Of a DNA stretch of 64,000 bases, positions 49,042 to 57,238 are shown piece after piece (position 1 is the first letter of the stretch; each line of letters starts with the position of its first letter). Position numbers and translations under genes: made by a program. A model generated the notes under the pieces. That model was not told where the DNA came from. It saw only the letters and a list, made by a program, of their open reading frames with translations, and did not search any database. Source of the stretch: Lentzea nigeriaca (lineage in GTDB: Bacteria > Actinomycetota > Actinomycetes > Mycobacteriales > Pseudonocardiaceae). The stretch covers positions 52,520 to 116,519 of the forward strand of contig NZ_JAFBCX010000022.1 in assembly GCF_016907955.1 (NCBI RefSeq). The letters are read 5' to 3'.

Positions 49042-49521
49042 GTGGACCGCAAGCAGGGGATCGTGCTGGCCGCGTTCGACCGGATCGCGGAAAAGGGGTT
49101 CGAGGGATTGCGGCTGCGTGAGGTCGCGCGTGCCGTGGGGGTGGACCATTCGACGCTGCACCACCACTTCGCGACCAAGGAAGACCTGATCGCAGCCGTG
49201 GTGGACCACGCGACCGGGCAGTTCTGGCGCAGCGGTGAGCAGGCGGACGACCTCGGGTCACACCTGGAACGGCTCGGCCGGATGATCGTCGAACGGCCCG
49301 CGCTGTTCCGCGTGCTGCGCGAGCTCGATCTGCGAGCCGCCCGCGACCCGGCGGTGCGGGAGATGGTGGACGGGTACGAGGACGGCTGGCGTCGTGCGTT
49401 GGGCGGACGCACCGAGGCGTCGAACGTCGAACTCGTCATCGCCCTGGTCAAAGGGGTGAGTCTGCGGCCGGACATCGCGCCCACCGTGCTGCGCGAGCTG
49501 GAAAGGCTGATCAGCGCATGA
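49042..49521 (+). CDS. TetR-family regulator
   Basis: This short (159-aa) TetR-type repressor has its DNA-binding domain at 1-48 (GIVLAAFDRIAEKGFEGLRLREVARAVGVDHSTLHHHFATKEDL), with a small ligand-binding part about 110 aa long. It starts at GTG 49042 behind GGAGGGG. A perfect palindrome covers its promoter region. Its stop overlaps the monooxygenase start by 4 nt, so it controls itself and the enzyme as one unit. Ligand not evident. Confidence 0.92.
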   Translation: MDRKQGIVLAAFDRIAEKGFEGLRLREVARAVGVDHSTLHHHFATKEDLIAAVVDHATGQFWRSGEQADDLGSHLERLGRMIVERPALFRVLRELDLRAARDPAVREMVDGYEDGWRRALGGRTEASNVELVIALVKGVSLRPDIAPTVLRELERLISA

Positions 49522-50684
49522 ACGTGATCGTGATCGGTGGTGGCATCGGCGGTCTCTGCCTCGCCCAGGGTTTGCGCAAGGCCGGGATTTCCGTCGCGGT
49601 CTACGAACGTGACGCGTCTCCGGATGCCAGGACACAGGGCTACCGGCTCAACGTCGAACCGGCCGGAAGCGCGGCACTGCGGGACTGCCTGCCACCCACG
49701 TTGTGGCACGAACTGGTGGCAACGGCTGGTGACCCCGGCCGCGGCATGGGCGTCTTCGACGAACAACTACGTCTGCTGATGCGGGAGAACGGAACCGAGT
49801 CCACCGACCCGGCGACGAGCTGCCACGCGGTCAGCCGCCGAACACTGCGCGGGATCCTGCTGACCGGGCTCGACGATGTCGTGCGGTTCGGCAAGGAGTT
49901 CCTGCGCTACGAACAACATCCGGACGGAACCGTCACCGCGTTCTTCACCGACGGCACCACGGCCACGGGCGATCTGCTGGTAGGCGCGGACGGTGTCCGC
50001 TCACGCGTGCGGGCTCAGCTGTTACCGCACGCGGAGGTCGTCACCACCCCCGGTTGTGGCGTCGGCGGCAAGGTGCCGCTGGACAGCAGTTGGTTGCCAG
50101 AAGCCTTGCTGACGAGCAAGAACATGATCCTGCCGCACGAGGACTTCCTGTTCACGGCGGTGTTCCGGCGCCGGGAGCAGACGGGCGCCGACGAACGCGA
50201 CTACCTGATGTGGGCCTTCGTCGCCGACAGCACGGCGATCCCTCCGCGGGCCGACCTGCGCGCGGCGGTGAGCGAACGCGCGGCCGGCTGGCATCCCGCG
50301 CTGCGCCGGATGATCACCGAGTCCGATGCCGTCGAGCGCTTCGCGTTCACCAGGGCGGTCAAACCGCTGCCTTGGCACGGCACGACCGTCACGCTCCTGG
50401 GCGATGCGGCACATTGCATGCCGCCGGTCGGCGGACTGGGCGGCAACACCGCGATGCGCGACGCTCAGCTGCTGTGCCGTCTGGTGGCGACCGGTCAGCC
50501 CGACGCTGTCGCCGCCTACGAGGCCGAAATGCTCGACTACGGCTTCACCGCCGTCCGGGAAGCGTCCCGCTACCTGCGGCTGGCGATCTCTCCCAGCCGG
50601 ACGCTACGACACACGGCCCGCGCGTTCTTCAGCCTGTGCGGCAAGGTAGACCCGTTGCGGCGAGTGGTCTTCAACGACTCGTGA
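49518..50684 (+). CDS. FAD-dependent monooxygenase
   Basis: The 388-aa flavoprotein of the PHBH fold has the dinucleotide-binding VIVIGGGIGGLCLAQGL at residues 3-19. The DG motif is VGADGVRSRVRAQLL (about 155-169) and the GD motif GDAAHCMPPVGGLGGNTAMRDA (about 295-316). Relatives hydroxylate aromatic drugs (tetracycline or rifampicin inactivation) or polyketides. Co-transcription with a TetR repressor favours inducible detoxification. The 3' end overlaps convergent cobK by 14 nt. Confidence 0.9.
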   Translation: MNVIVIGGGIGGLCLAQGLRKAGISVAVYERDASPDARTQGYRLNVEPAGSAALRDCLPPTLWHELVATAGDPGRGMGVFDEQLRLLMRENGTESTDPATSCHAVSRRTLRGILLTGLDDVVRFGKEFLRYEQHPDGTVTAFFTDGTTATGDLLVGADGVRSRVRAQLLPHAEVVTTPGCGVGGKVPLDSSWLPEALLTSKNMILPHEDFLFTAVFRRREQTGADERDYLMWAFVADSTAIPPRADLRAAVSERAAGWHPALRRMITESDAVERFAFTRAVKPLPWHGTTVTLLGDAAHCMPPVGGLGGNTAMRDAQLLCRLVATGQPDAVAAYEAEMLDYGFTAVREASRYLRLAISPSRTLRHTARAFFSLCGKVDPLRRVVFNDS

Positions 50685-51375
50685 CGCCGGACAACCAAGC
50701 AAGAGCGTCCGCCACCGTCGTGACCGTCTCCGCCGACGGGAGCGGCGGGCGGCGCACGATCACGACCGGAATCTCCAGCTGCCGCGAGGCTTCCAGCTTG
50801 GCCGACGTCATCTCGCCGCCGCTGTCCTTGGTGACCAGCACGTCGATCCCATGCGAACGCATCAACGCCAGCTCACCGTCCACAGTGAACGGTCCACGCG
50901 CCAGCAGCACCTCGATTTGTTGCGGCATGGGCGGCTCCGGCGGCTCTACCATGCGCGCCAGGAACCACTGCGGACAGTTCGCGAACTCCGCGAGGTCCTG
51001 CCGCCCGGTCGTGAGGAACACCCGCGAGCCGTGCAGGTACCGCGCCGCGTCGGCGACGCTGTCCACCCAGTGCCAGCCCTCGACAGGCGTGAAGCCCGGT
51101 CGCCGCAGGATCAGGAAAGGCACACCCACCCACTCACAGGCCTCGAAGGCGTTCGCCGTGATCTGGCGCGCGAACGGATGGGTCGCGTCGACGACGGCAT
51201 GGATGTCGTTGTCCCGCAACCACTGCGCGAGCCCGTCGACACCACCGAACCCGCCGATCCGGACCTCGCCGACCGGCAGCCGCGGCGAGCTCACCCGTCC
51301 GGCCAACGAGGAAATCGCAGGAACACGGGTCGCGAGCTCGCGAGCCTCGCCCGTCCCGCCGAGGATGAGGATCAT
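50671..51375 (-). CDS. cobK: Precorrin-6A reductase CobK
   Basis: The 234-aa enzyme reduces precorrin-6A to precorrin-6B with NADPH. N-terminal MILILGGTGEARELA is the dinucleotide loop. VDATHPFARQITANAFEAC, FLTTGRQDLAEF, and VLVTKDSGGEMTSAKLEASRQLEIPVVIVRRP are the family's conserved segments. It overlaps the cobM stop by 4 nt (ATGA-type junction) and is the last gene of cobL-cobM-cobK. Confidence 0.96.
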   Translation of the reverse strand: MILILGGTGEARELATRVPAISSLAGRVSSPRLPVGEVRIGGFGGVDGLAQWLRDNDIHAVVDATHPFARQITANAFEACEWVGVPFLILRRPGFTPVEGWHWVDSVADAARYLHGSRVFLTTGRQDLAEFANCPQWFLARMVEPPEPPMPQQIEVLLARGPFTVDGELALMRSHGIDVLVTKDSGGEMTSAKLEASRQLEIPVVIVRRPPLPSAETVTTVADALAWLSGVTSR

Positions 51376-52112
51376 CGAACGCGAGTCGCCGAGTACAGGT
51401 GGCTGTCGGGAAACTGCGTCGCCCCCAGCACCTTCCCCACGATGATCACCGCGGTCCGCTTGATCCCCGCCGCACGAACCTGGTCCGCGATGTCGTCCAA
51501 CGTCCCGCGCAGCACCACTTCATCAGCACGAGACGCGTACGCCACCACCGCGACCGGGCAGTCCTGCCCGTAGTTCGGCACCAGCTCCGCGACCACGTCG
51601 GAGATCCGCTGCACGGCCAGGTGCAGCACGAGAGTCGCGTGACTGCGCCCCAACGTGTCCAGGTCCTCACCGTCGGGCATCGGCGTGGCACGCTGCGAGG
51701 TCCGCGTGAGGATCACCGTCTGCCCGACGCCCGGCACGGTCAGTTCCCGCTGCAACGACGCCGCCGCGGCCGCGAACGCGGGCACACCGGGCGTCACGTC
51801 GTACGGAATCCCCAGCGCATCCAGTCGGCGCATCTGCTCGGCCATCGCGCTGAACACCGCCGGGTCGCCGGAGTGCAGCCGCGCGACGTCCAGCCCCTGC
51901 TCGTGCGCGGATTCGAGCTCCGCGACGATCTCGTCCAGCGTCAGCTCGGCGGTGTCGACCTTCCGAGCCCCGTCAGGACAGAAGTCCAGCAGCTCGACCG
52001 GCACCAACGCCCCGGCGTACAGGCACACCGGCGACGACTCGATCAGCGAACGCCCGCGCACGGTGATCAGGTCAGCGGCGCCGGGACCAGCGCCGATGAA
52101 GTGCACGGTCAC
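51372..52112 (-). CDS. cobM: Precorrin-4 C11-methyltransferase CobM
   Basis: The 246-aa SAM-dependent methyltransferase starts at GTG 52112 (GTGA overlap with cobL). FIGAGPGAADLITVRGRSLI, CLYAGALVPVELL, LHSGDPAVFSAMAEQM and VTPGVPAFAAAAASL are typical, with RTSQRATPMP following. It methylates C-11 of precorrin-4 before CobL and CobK act on later intermediates. Confidence 0.96.
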   Translation of the reverse strand: MTVHFIGAGPGAADLITVRGRSLIESSPVCLYAGALVPVELLDFCPDGARKVDTAELTLDEIVAELESAHEQGLDVARLHSGDPAVFSAMAEQMRRLDALGIPYDVTPGVPAFAAAAASLQRELTVPGVGQTVILTRTSQRATPMPDGEDLDTLGRSHATLVLHLAVQRISDVVAELVPNYGQDCPVAVVAYASRADEVVLRGTLDDIADQVRAAGIKRTAVIIVGKVLGATQFPDSHLYSATRVR

Positions 52113-53257
52113 TTGGTCACGCTCCACGTCGTCACGGGCATGTGCGGCCGCCATCCGGTGAACTTGCCGACCGACGACCCGCGGTTCACCGCGATCCGCA
52201 CCAGATCGCCTCCGACCTTCGCGTACCACTGCGCCACCACGGCCTCGGACTCGAGCGTCACGGCGTTCACGACGAGCCGGCCGCCGGCGCCCAGCGCGTC
52301 CCAGCACGCCTGCACCAGGCCGGGAACCGTCAGCCCACCACCGATGAAGATCGCGTCGGGCTTCTCCAGCCCCTCCAGCGCCGAAGGAGCACGTCCGATG
52401 TGGACCACGACACCGGGCACGCCCAAAGACGCGGCGTTGCGCACGATTCGTTCAGCACGCTCGGCCGACTGCTCGACCGCGATCGCCCGGCACGTCGGAT
52501 GCGTCCGCGCCCACTCGATCGCGATCGACCCCGACCCGGCGCCAACGTCCCACAGGAGCTGGCCGGGCAGCGGTGCCAACGTCGACAGCGAAATAGCCCG
52601 CACCTCACGTTTGGTCAACTGGCCGTCAGTCTCGTACGCGTCGTCCGGCAGCCCGGGCACCCGCGAATAGGCGCTCCCGGCGTACTCGGCGGCGATGACG
52701 CACAACGGATCCGCACTTTCTCCGGACCACTGGTAGACCCGCTCGGCGGGCCCACCCAATTGTTCGAGCACTGTAATCGGCCCGGCGATTTCCGCAACGG
52801 TTTCGGGATCGCCACCCAGCACCAAAACCCGGCGCCCCGGCGTCAGGGCAGGTCGCAGCAGGTCCGGCGAACGGCCCACGAGCGACACGACCTCGACCTC
52901 GTTCAAAGCCCACCCGAGCCGCGCACACGCCAGCGACACCGACGACGGATGCGGGATGACGGTGACGCGCGACCCGAGCAGCCGCACCAGCGTGGTGCCG
53001 ATGCCGTGGAACATCGGGTCACCGGACGCCAGCACGCACACGTCCCGGTACTTCTCGAACAGCGCGGGCAGGGCCGGGACCAGCGGCGACGGCCACGCGA
53101 CCCGCTCCTCGGGCCCCGTCGGCACCAGGTCCAGCTGCCGCGAGCTGCCCATCAGCACCTTCGCGGCACGGATGGCGGCCTGTGCCGCGGGTGACAGCCC
53201 CTCCCACCCGTCGGCCCCGATGCCGACGACGACAACGTCAGACTGTTCCGGTGACAC
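52109..53257 (-). CDS. cobL: Precorrin-6Y C5,15-methyltransferase (decarboxylating) CobL
   Basis: The 382-aa bifunctional enzyme combines a C5-methyltransferase (about 1-205; VVVVGIGADGWEGLSPAAQAAI, VLASGDPMFHGIGTTLVRLL, VIPHPSSVSLACARLGWALN) and a C15-methyltransferase/decarboxylase (about 210-382; TKREVRAISLSTLAPLPGQLLWDVGAGSGSIAIEWAR, IFIGGGLTVPGLVQAC). It starts at GTG 53257 and overlaps the upstream flavin oxidoreductase by 20 nt. It heads the cobL-cobM-cobK operon. Confidence 0.96.
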   Translation of the reverse strand: MSPEQSDVVVVGIGADGWEGLSPAAQAAIRAAKVLMGSSRQLDLVPTGPEERVAWPSPLVPALPALFEKYRDVCVLASGDPMFHGIGTTLVRLLGSRVTVIPHPSSVSLACARLGWALNEVEVVSLVGRSPDLLRPALTPGRRVLVLGGDPETVAEIAGPITVLEQLGGPAERVYQWSGESADPLCVIAAEYAGSAYSRVPGLPDDAYETDGQLTKREVRAISLSTLAPLPGQLLWDVGAGSGSIAIEWARTHPTCRAIAVEQSAERAERIVRNAASLGVPGVVVHIGRAPSALEGLEKPDAIFIGGGLTVPGLVQACWDALGAGGRLVVNAVTLESEAVVAQWYAKVGGDLVRIAVNRGSSVGKFTGWRPHMPVTTWSVTK

Positions 53258-53618
53258 GCTTCACCTGAATCTCGATCACCACGCGCTCCGGGTTGACCCG
53301 CGGCTGCCGGTACCTCTCGGCATACCGCCGCACGGCCTCCTCCACCGACGCCGGGTCCTCGCGGACGACAGCGGGACCCTCCACCGTGGACCAGCGCCGA
53401 CCGTCCACCTGGCACACAGCCGCGTACCCGGCCTTGCGGACGTGCTTGACCTTCCACGACGCACCGTGCGTGATGATCCGTGCGATGCCGTTCTCCAGAT
53501 CGAGCGTCACGCCCACCGGTACGACATGTGGCGTGCCGTCCGGACGGACGGTGGACAGCGTGCACAGGTGCCGCTCGGTCCAGAACTCGGCGAACTCTGC
53601 GCCCCGCTCGATCGACAT
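53238..53618 (-). CDS. PPOX-class F420-type flavin/deazaflavin oxidoreductase
   Basis: The 126-aa split-barrel protein has LCTLSTVRPDGTPHVVPVGVTL, IITHGASWKVKHVRKAGYAAVCQVDG and WSTVEGPAVV, matching small F420H2-dependent FDOR-B proteins. ATG 53618 is taken; ATG 53627 or 53630 in the same frame are alternatives. It overlaps cobL by 20 nt. In Mycobacterium tuberculosis the biliverdin-reducing Rv2074 lies next to cobK/cobL/cobM, and this arrangement suggests an ortholog with a tetrapyrrole-related role. The cofactor is inferred from family. Confidence 0.8.
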   Translation of the reverse strand: MSIERGAEFAEFWTERHLCTLSTVRPDGTPHVVPVGVTLDLENGIARIITHGASWKVKHVRKAGYAAVCQVDGRRWSTVEGPAVVREDPASVEEAVRRYAERYRQPRVNPERVVIEIQVKRVTGTV

Positions 53619-53730
53619 GCCACGCATCATGCAATGCCCAGCGCGCAAACCGAAATCGGGTGGCCAGAAGCCGCACCCCGCGGGTGGGTCGGCCAGTACG
53701 CCGCCCGGCTGCTGGCACCGACATCTGCAA

Positions 53731-53829
53731 GGACTCTGTTGGCGAAGTCCGGTGGCGTCCGGTATGTCCGTTGCAGACCGGTGCCGAAGTCGATGAACGG
53801 CACCGGGCTCGGATTCGCCAACAGAGTCC
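53731..53829. repeat. Nested inverted repeat, long cruciform-like hairpin
   Basis: GGACTCTGTTGGCGAA (53731-53746) is repeated inverted as TTCGCCAACAGAGTCC (53814-53829). A second perfect pair lies inside: CCGGTGCCG (53778-53786) and CGGCACCGG (53798-53806). The flanking bases continue with imperfect pairing (TGCAA... and ...TTGCA). The 99-bp element is non-coding and resembles a MITE-like or structured element; no transposase lies near. It sits between the stop of the glucanase gene and the flavin oxidoreductase. Confidence 0.7.
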
Positions 53830-53924
53830 TGCAAGTACTACCAACCCAACATCAACAAGCGTTTTTCTACCACCAACACGTCCGTGCTCGAACCATGCCC
53901 CACGTCGCGCGACCGCGAAACCAC

Positions 53925-53985
53925 GTTGATGAGGGGAGCTTTCCTCAACGCTCAACCTGAGGCTCGGGAAGCTCCCCTCATCAAC
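53925..53985 (-). terminator. Strong 17-bp stem terminator after the glucanase gene
   Basis: GTTGATGAGGGGAGCTT (53925-53941) pairs perfectly with AAGCTCCCCTCATCAAC (53969-53985) around a 27-nt loop. It lies just beyond the stop of the minus-strand glucanase gene (54005). A T-tract is weak, so it may act as a high-GC-type terminator. Confidence 0.65.
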
Positions 53986-54004
53986 CTCAACACCCGACCA
54001 GGTG

Positions 54005-56302
54005 CTACGGGTAGTTGACGACGTTCACCGGCACCGTGCCCGGCGGCGTCACGGCCCCGATGTCGTTCACCACGTGGGTGATCGTCCCCTGGTAGTTGAG
54101 CGACACGGTCAGCAGGTTGTGCATCCTCACGCCAGACCGCTGAGGCACCTCGAACGCGTGCTCGGCCCGCACCGACGGATTGACATTGAAGTAGCTGTAA
54201 CTGCCCAGCCCCCACGCCTCGTGCGTGGTGACGTTGTCGCCGACCTTGTAGGCCGCGTACCCGGTGACCCCGTTGGGAGCCATCCAGGAGGCCTGGTTCG
54301 GCACGTCGTACGGCATCTCGTTCTGGAAGAAGATCGTCCGCCCGCCCTGGCCGTTCCAGATCACCTGGTACTTCTGGTAGTGCTCCACGAACAACCCGGT
54401 GGCCAGCACGTTGTTGCCGTTGACGACGACGCCCGTGTCACCTTCGGCCTCGGTCCAGCCCCACGTGCCGGCGTCGCCGTGGTCGGCGCGCCACGCCCAG
54501 GTGTGGTCGATGATCGTGTTGTGGCTGTTGACGACCAGGCTGTTGGTCGCCTTGCCCGCGACCGCCCCGCCGACGCGGAAGAACACGTCCTGCAACGTCG
54601 TCGGGTTACCGGCGTGCGAGGCCGACGAACCCGACGGTCCGACCGTCAGCAACGCGGAAGAACGCGTCGTCCCGGCGTCGAACAGAATGCCCTTGATCCG
54701 CACGCCGTCGACGTCCGCGACCTGCATGGCGTTGACGCCGTTGTCCGGCACGATCGTCGCGTAGCCGATGCCGAGCACCACGGTGTCCTGGCGGGTTACG
54801 TTGATCGTCTGGTTCACGTGGTAGATGCCGGGTGTGAAGAACAGGTTGCAGCCGTTGGCCAGCGCCGCGTTGATCGTGGACGCCGTGTCACCGGACTTCA
54901 CGACGTAGAACTGGCTCATCGGCAACGACGTCCCGGGCGTGCCGCCGCCGATCCACGACGCCCCGGAAGCGTTGGTGCGCAAGGAAGGCAGGAACACCCG
55001 GTACTTGCCGCCCTCGAAGTAGAGGTACGGCACGTCCCGCGACACCGGCGTGGTGGCGAGAGTCGTCTCCGGCGGCGACGGGAACGTGTTGGCCGGTGCT
55101 CCAGGCGTGCCGGAGAACACCATGTTCCACACACCGCCGTCCCAACTGCCGTAGTTGGAATCGCGCGTGTACCACTGCTGCTGCGAGATGGACGCTGTCT
55201 GACCCGACACCCGCGTATCAGCCGTGTAGCCACCAGAGGCATACCCGTACGACGCCGGGTACAGCGCCAGGTTGCCGCGGATGTCCATGCGCCGGAACGG
55301 CGCTGCCTGCGCCACGGCCCACCGGTTGGTGCCGCTGCTCGGGTTGACCGCCATGTTCTCGGCCGAACGCCAGAAGTTCTGCAGTGCGACACCCTTGTCC
55401 GACTCGTTGAACGCGTCGACCGTGATGTCACCGTTGATCACGACATCGCCGGGGTTGCGCCCAAGACCCGCAACGGACGTGTAGTAGCCCACGTCGTCAT
55501 GGACGTTGTACGTGCCCGGCTTGAACAGATGCGCGACCCGGCGCGGCGCCATCTGCGCCGTCAGCGTGTCCTTCTGCATGTTGAAGTCCGCGTCGAGCTG
55601 CGACTGGATGCTCGACGCGGACATCGACGGGTCGAAGATCCGCGTGTTCGGCCCGAAGTTCGGGTTGTCGGACTGAACGCAACCCTGCTGCGTGCCGATC
55701 GTGTACGTCGCACTGGCCACGGCCGAGTTCGTGAGACCGGACTTGATACCGATCACGTTCACGGTCCTGGTATCGGGAACGGAGATCGGCCCGGTGTAGA
55801 GGGGAGACGACGCGGTCGGCGTCGAACCGTCCACTGTGTACCGGATCGTCGCGCCCGAGGTGGCCGTCGTGATCGTCACGGTCTGCCCGGACGTGTACGA
55901 GCCGCCGGGCGGGCTGAACGCCGGCGTCGCGACCTGCGCGGGCGCGCTGCCGTGGGTGTAGGTGAAGTGCGGGGTGTCGTACTGCGGCCCGCTCTTCTCG
56001 TAGGTGAACCAGTACTCGATCACCGTGCCCGACGACAGCGCCCCGACGGTCTTCTGCCAGGTCCCGGCGTTGTTCGTCATGCGGAAGTTCTGCTGCGGAA
56101 TACCGGTGACGAGGTAGTGCACGTCGACGTACAGGGCAGGGGTCGTCGGCGTGAAGTCGATCCTCGCCTGAGTGGCGTCCAGCGCCGTCACGTTCTGCGT
56201 GTAGTCCTCGGCCGCTGAGGCCGTGGACGACGCCAGTGACGACAGGGCAATCGCTGTGGCGGCCAGGCCGGCCAGCCATCTCACCTTTGAGAGCGCTCTC
56301 AC
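54005..56302 (-). CDS. Secreted GH55-like beta-1,3-glucanase with CBM56-like and chitobiase-type modules
   Basis: The start at GTG 56302 gives a 765-aa precursor: TACCGT lies 7 nt upstream and the signal peptide begins MRALSKVRWLAG, cleaved near STASA. A CBM56-type glucan-binding module (about 30-115) follows, with YVDVHYLVTG and QYDTPHFTYTHG. A chitobiase-like Ig module (about 120-195; PGGSYTSGQTVTITT, DGSTPTASSPLYTGPI) comes next. The large right-handed beta-helix catalytic region, about 205-760, has GH55-like FFTPGIYHVNQTINV, TWAWRADHGD and TEAEGDTGVVVNG. It probably degrades fungal beta-1,3-glucan. A LacI-type operator overlaps the start codon, so sugar-dependent derepression is likely. 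Longer in-frame starts exist but lack signals. Confidence 0.82.
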   Translation of the reverse strand: MRALSKVRWLAGLAATAIALSSLASSTASAAEDYTQNVTALDATQARIDFTPTTPALYVDVHYLVTGIPQQNFRMTNNAGTWQKTVGALSSGTVIEYWFTYEKSGPQYDTPHFTYTHGSAPAQVATPAFSPPGGSYTSGQTVTITTATSGATIRYTVDGSTPTASSPLYTGPISVPDTRTVNVIGIKSGLTNSAVASATYTIGTQQGCVQSDNPNFGPNTRIFDPSMSASSIQSQLDADFNMQKDTLTAQMAPRRVAHLFKPGTYNVHDDVGYYTSVAGLGRNPGDVVINGDITVDAFNESDKGVALQNFWRSAENMAVNPSSGTNRWAVAQAAPFRRMDIRGNLALYPASYGYASGGYTADTRVSGQTASISQQQWYTRDSNYGSWDGGVWNMVFSGTPGAPANTFPSPPETTLATTPVSRDVPYLYFEGGKYRVFLPSLRTNASGASWIGGGTPGTSLPMSQFYVVKSGDTASTINAALANGCNLFFTPGIYHVNQTINVTRQDTVVLGIGYATIVPDNGVNAMQVADVDGVRIKGILFDAGTTRSSALLTVGPSGSSASHAGNPTTLQDVFFRVGGAVAGKATNSLVVNSHNTIIDHTWAWRADHGDAGTWGWTEAEGDTGVVVNGNNVLATGLFVEHYQKYQVIWNGQGGRTIFFQNEMPYDVPNQASWMAPNGVTGYAAYKVGDNVTTHEAWGLGSYSYFNVNPSVRAEHAFEVPQRSGVRMHNLLTVSLNYQGTITHVVNDIGAVTPPGTVPVNVVNYP
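56288..56301. promoter_or_regulatory. LacI-family operator TGAGAGCGCTCTCA over the glucanase start codon
   Basis: TGAGAGCGCTCTCA is a perfect 14-bp palindrome of the LacI/CebR operator type (CebR consensus TGGGAGCGCTCCCA). On the minus strand it begins one base into the GTG start codon, so it covers +2 to +15 of a leaderless transcript. No LacI regulator gene lies in the window. Confidence 0.75.
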
Positions 56303-56309
56303 ACCTGGA

Positions 56310-56315
56310 ACGGTA
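56310..56315 (-). promoter_or_regulatory. -10 hexamer TACCGT of the glucanase gene
   Basis: On the minus strand TACCGT is followed by 7 nt and GTG 56302. Combined with the operator overlapping the start, this supports a leaderless, LacI-repressed transcript. Confidence 0.55.
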
Positions 56316-56366
56316 AGCGGCGGAGGTCCGCTGAACAAGCGACGTTTTCACCCGAACGAGCGAGTT

Positions 56367-56383
56367 CTTGTATTGGATACAAG
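56367..56383. promoter_or_regulatory. Perfect inverted repeat in the XRE-gene promoter
   Basis: CTTGTAT-TGG-ATACAAG (7-bp arms) lies 4 nt upstream of the -10 hexamer TAGCGT (56387-56392), between the likely -35 and -10. It is a good autorepression operator candidate for the downstream XRE regulator. Confidence 0.55.
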
Positions 56384-56386
56384 CCA

Positions 56387-56392
56387 TAGCGT
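56387..56392 (+). promoter_or_regulatory. -10 hexamer TAGCGT of the XRE gene
   Basis: TAGCGT ends 6 nt before ATG 56399 without a Shine-Dalgarno, a leaderless arrangement. Confidence 0.5.
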
Positions 56393-56398
56393 CGGCCT

Positions 56399-57238
56399 AT
56401 GACTCCCTCCACCGCGTACAGCAGGGACCTCGGCGACGAGCTACGCCGACTGCGCGAGACGTGCACCGGCCTCAAGGGCCACGAGCTGGCCAAGAAGCTC
56501 GGCTGGGACCCGAGCAAGGTCTCCACCATAGAACACGGCAAAGCCCGCGCCAGCGAGATCGACCTGATCCAGTACTTGTCCATGTGCGGCAAGGACATCG
56601 ACTACGTAGTGGACTTCAAGCAGCGCTACCAGTACGCCTTCGACGAGTACATCGTGCAGGTGTCGGACAACCTCCGCACGGTCGCGATGGCGGAGTCCAC
56701 CGCCACCGCGATCACGAGCTACTCGCCCCAGTCGGTGCCGGGCTTGCTCCAGACACCGAAATACGCCGACGGTCACTTCCGGATGACCGGGATGGTGACA
56801 GAGGAGCGGATCCCGACCCTCGTCCAGTTCCGGACCGACCGTCAGGCCATCCTGCGCCGATACAACCGGCCGACTTGCGTGTTTTTCGTTCATGAGAACG
56901 CGTTGCGGTTGCAGATCGGCGACAGCCGCATCATGGAAGACCAGTACGTCCGGCTGCTGTTCGACGCGCACGCCATCCGAATCGTGCCCGCCGATGCTCC
57001 TGTCGTCGCTTCCAGCTGTGCGCTGTGGGAATTCGACAAGGCGCGGCCCGTGGTCTACAGCGAAACCGAGCTCACGAACGTATACGTGCAGGATCCTGGC
57101 GCCATCGCACGAACGCGACTGCTCTTCGATCGCCTGGATCAGGTCGCCTTGAGTGCGGAACAATCGCGGAGCAGGCTGGCGGAGTACGTCGGCCAACCGC
57201 GAGAGGAACCCTATGATGCAGGACCGCACCTGGCGTAA
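56399..57238 (+). CDS. Scr1-type XRE regulator (HTH + DUF5753)
   Basis: The 279-aa protein has an XRE helix-turn-helix at about 11-65 (LGDELRRLRETCTGLKGHELAKKLGWDPSKVSTIEHGKARAS). A DUF5753 domain (about 85-270) follows, recognised from YSPQSVPGLLQTPKYA, ILRRYNRPTCVFFVHENALRL and LYSETELTNVYVQDP-like segments. Scr1-type regulators work with a small DUF397 partner whose gene follows, overlapping by 26 nt. They modulate antibiotic production or development. A palindrome in the promoter suggests autoregulation. Confidence 0.92.
   Translation: MTPSTAYSRDLGDELRRLRETCTGLKGHELAKKLGWDPSKVSTIEHGKARASEIDLIQYLSMCGKDIDYVVDFKQRYQYAFDEYIVQVSDNLRTVAMAESTATAITSYSPQSVPGLLQTPKYADGHFRMTGMVTEERIPTLVQFRTDRQAILRRYNRPTCVFFVHENALRLQIGDSRIMEDQYVRLLFDAHAIRIVPADAPVVASSCALWEFDKARPVVYSETELTNVYVQDPGAIARTRLLFDRLDQVALSAEQSRSRLAEYVGQPREEPYDAGPHLA

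Noticed and set aside
53731..53829. Integron attC site as an explanation of the nested hairpin
   Set aside because: No conserved core sites (GTTRRRY), no integrase and no gene cassettes nearby.
54002..56218. A 738-codon plus-strand frame opposite the glucanase gene
   Set aside because: Arg/Val/His-rich shadow; the minus strand holds a signal peptide, carbohydrate modules and start signals.
54005..56338. A longer start (MFSGPPPL) for the glucanase
   Set aside because: It places extra residues before a typical signal peptide and has no start signal, whereas GTG 56302 has TACCGT at leaderless distance.
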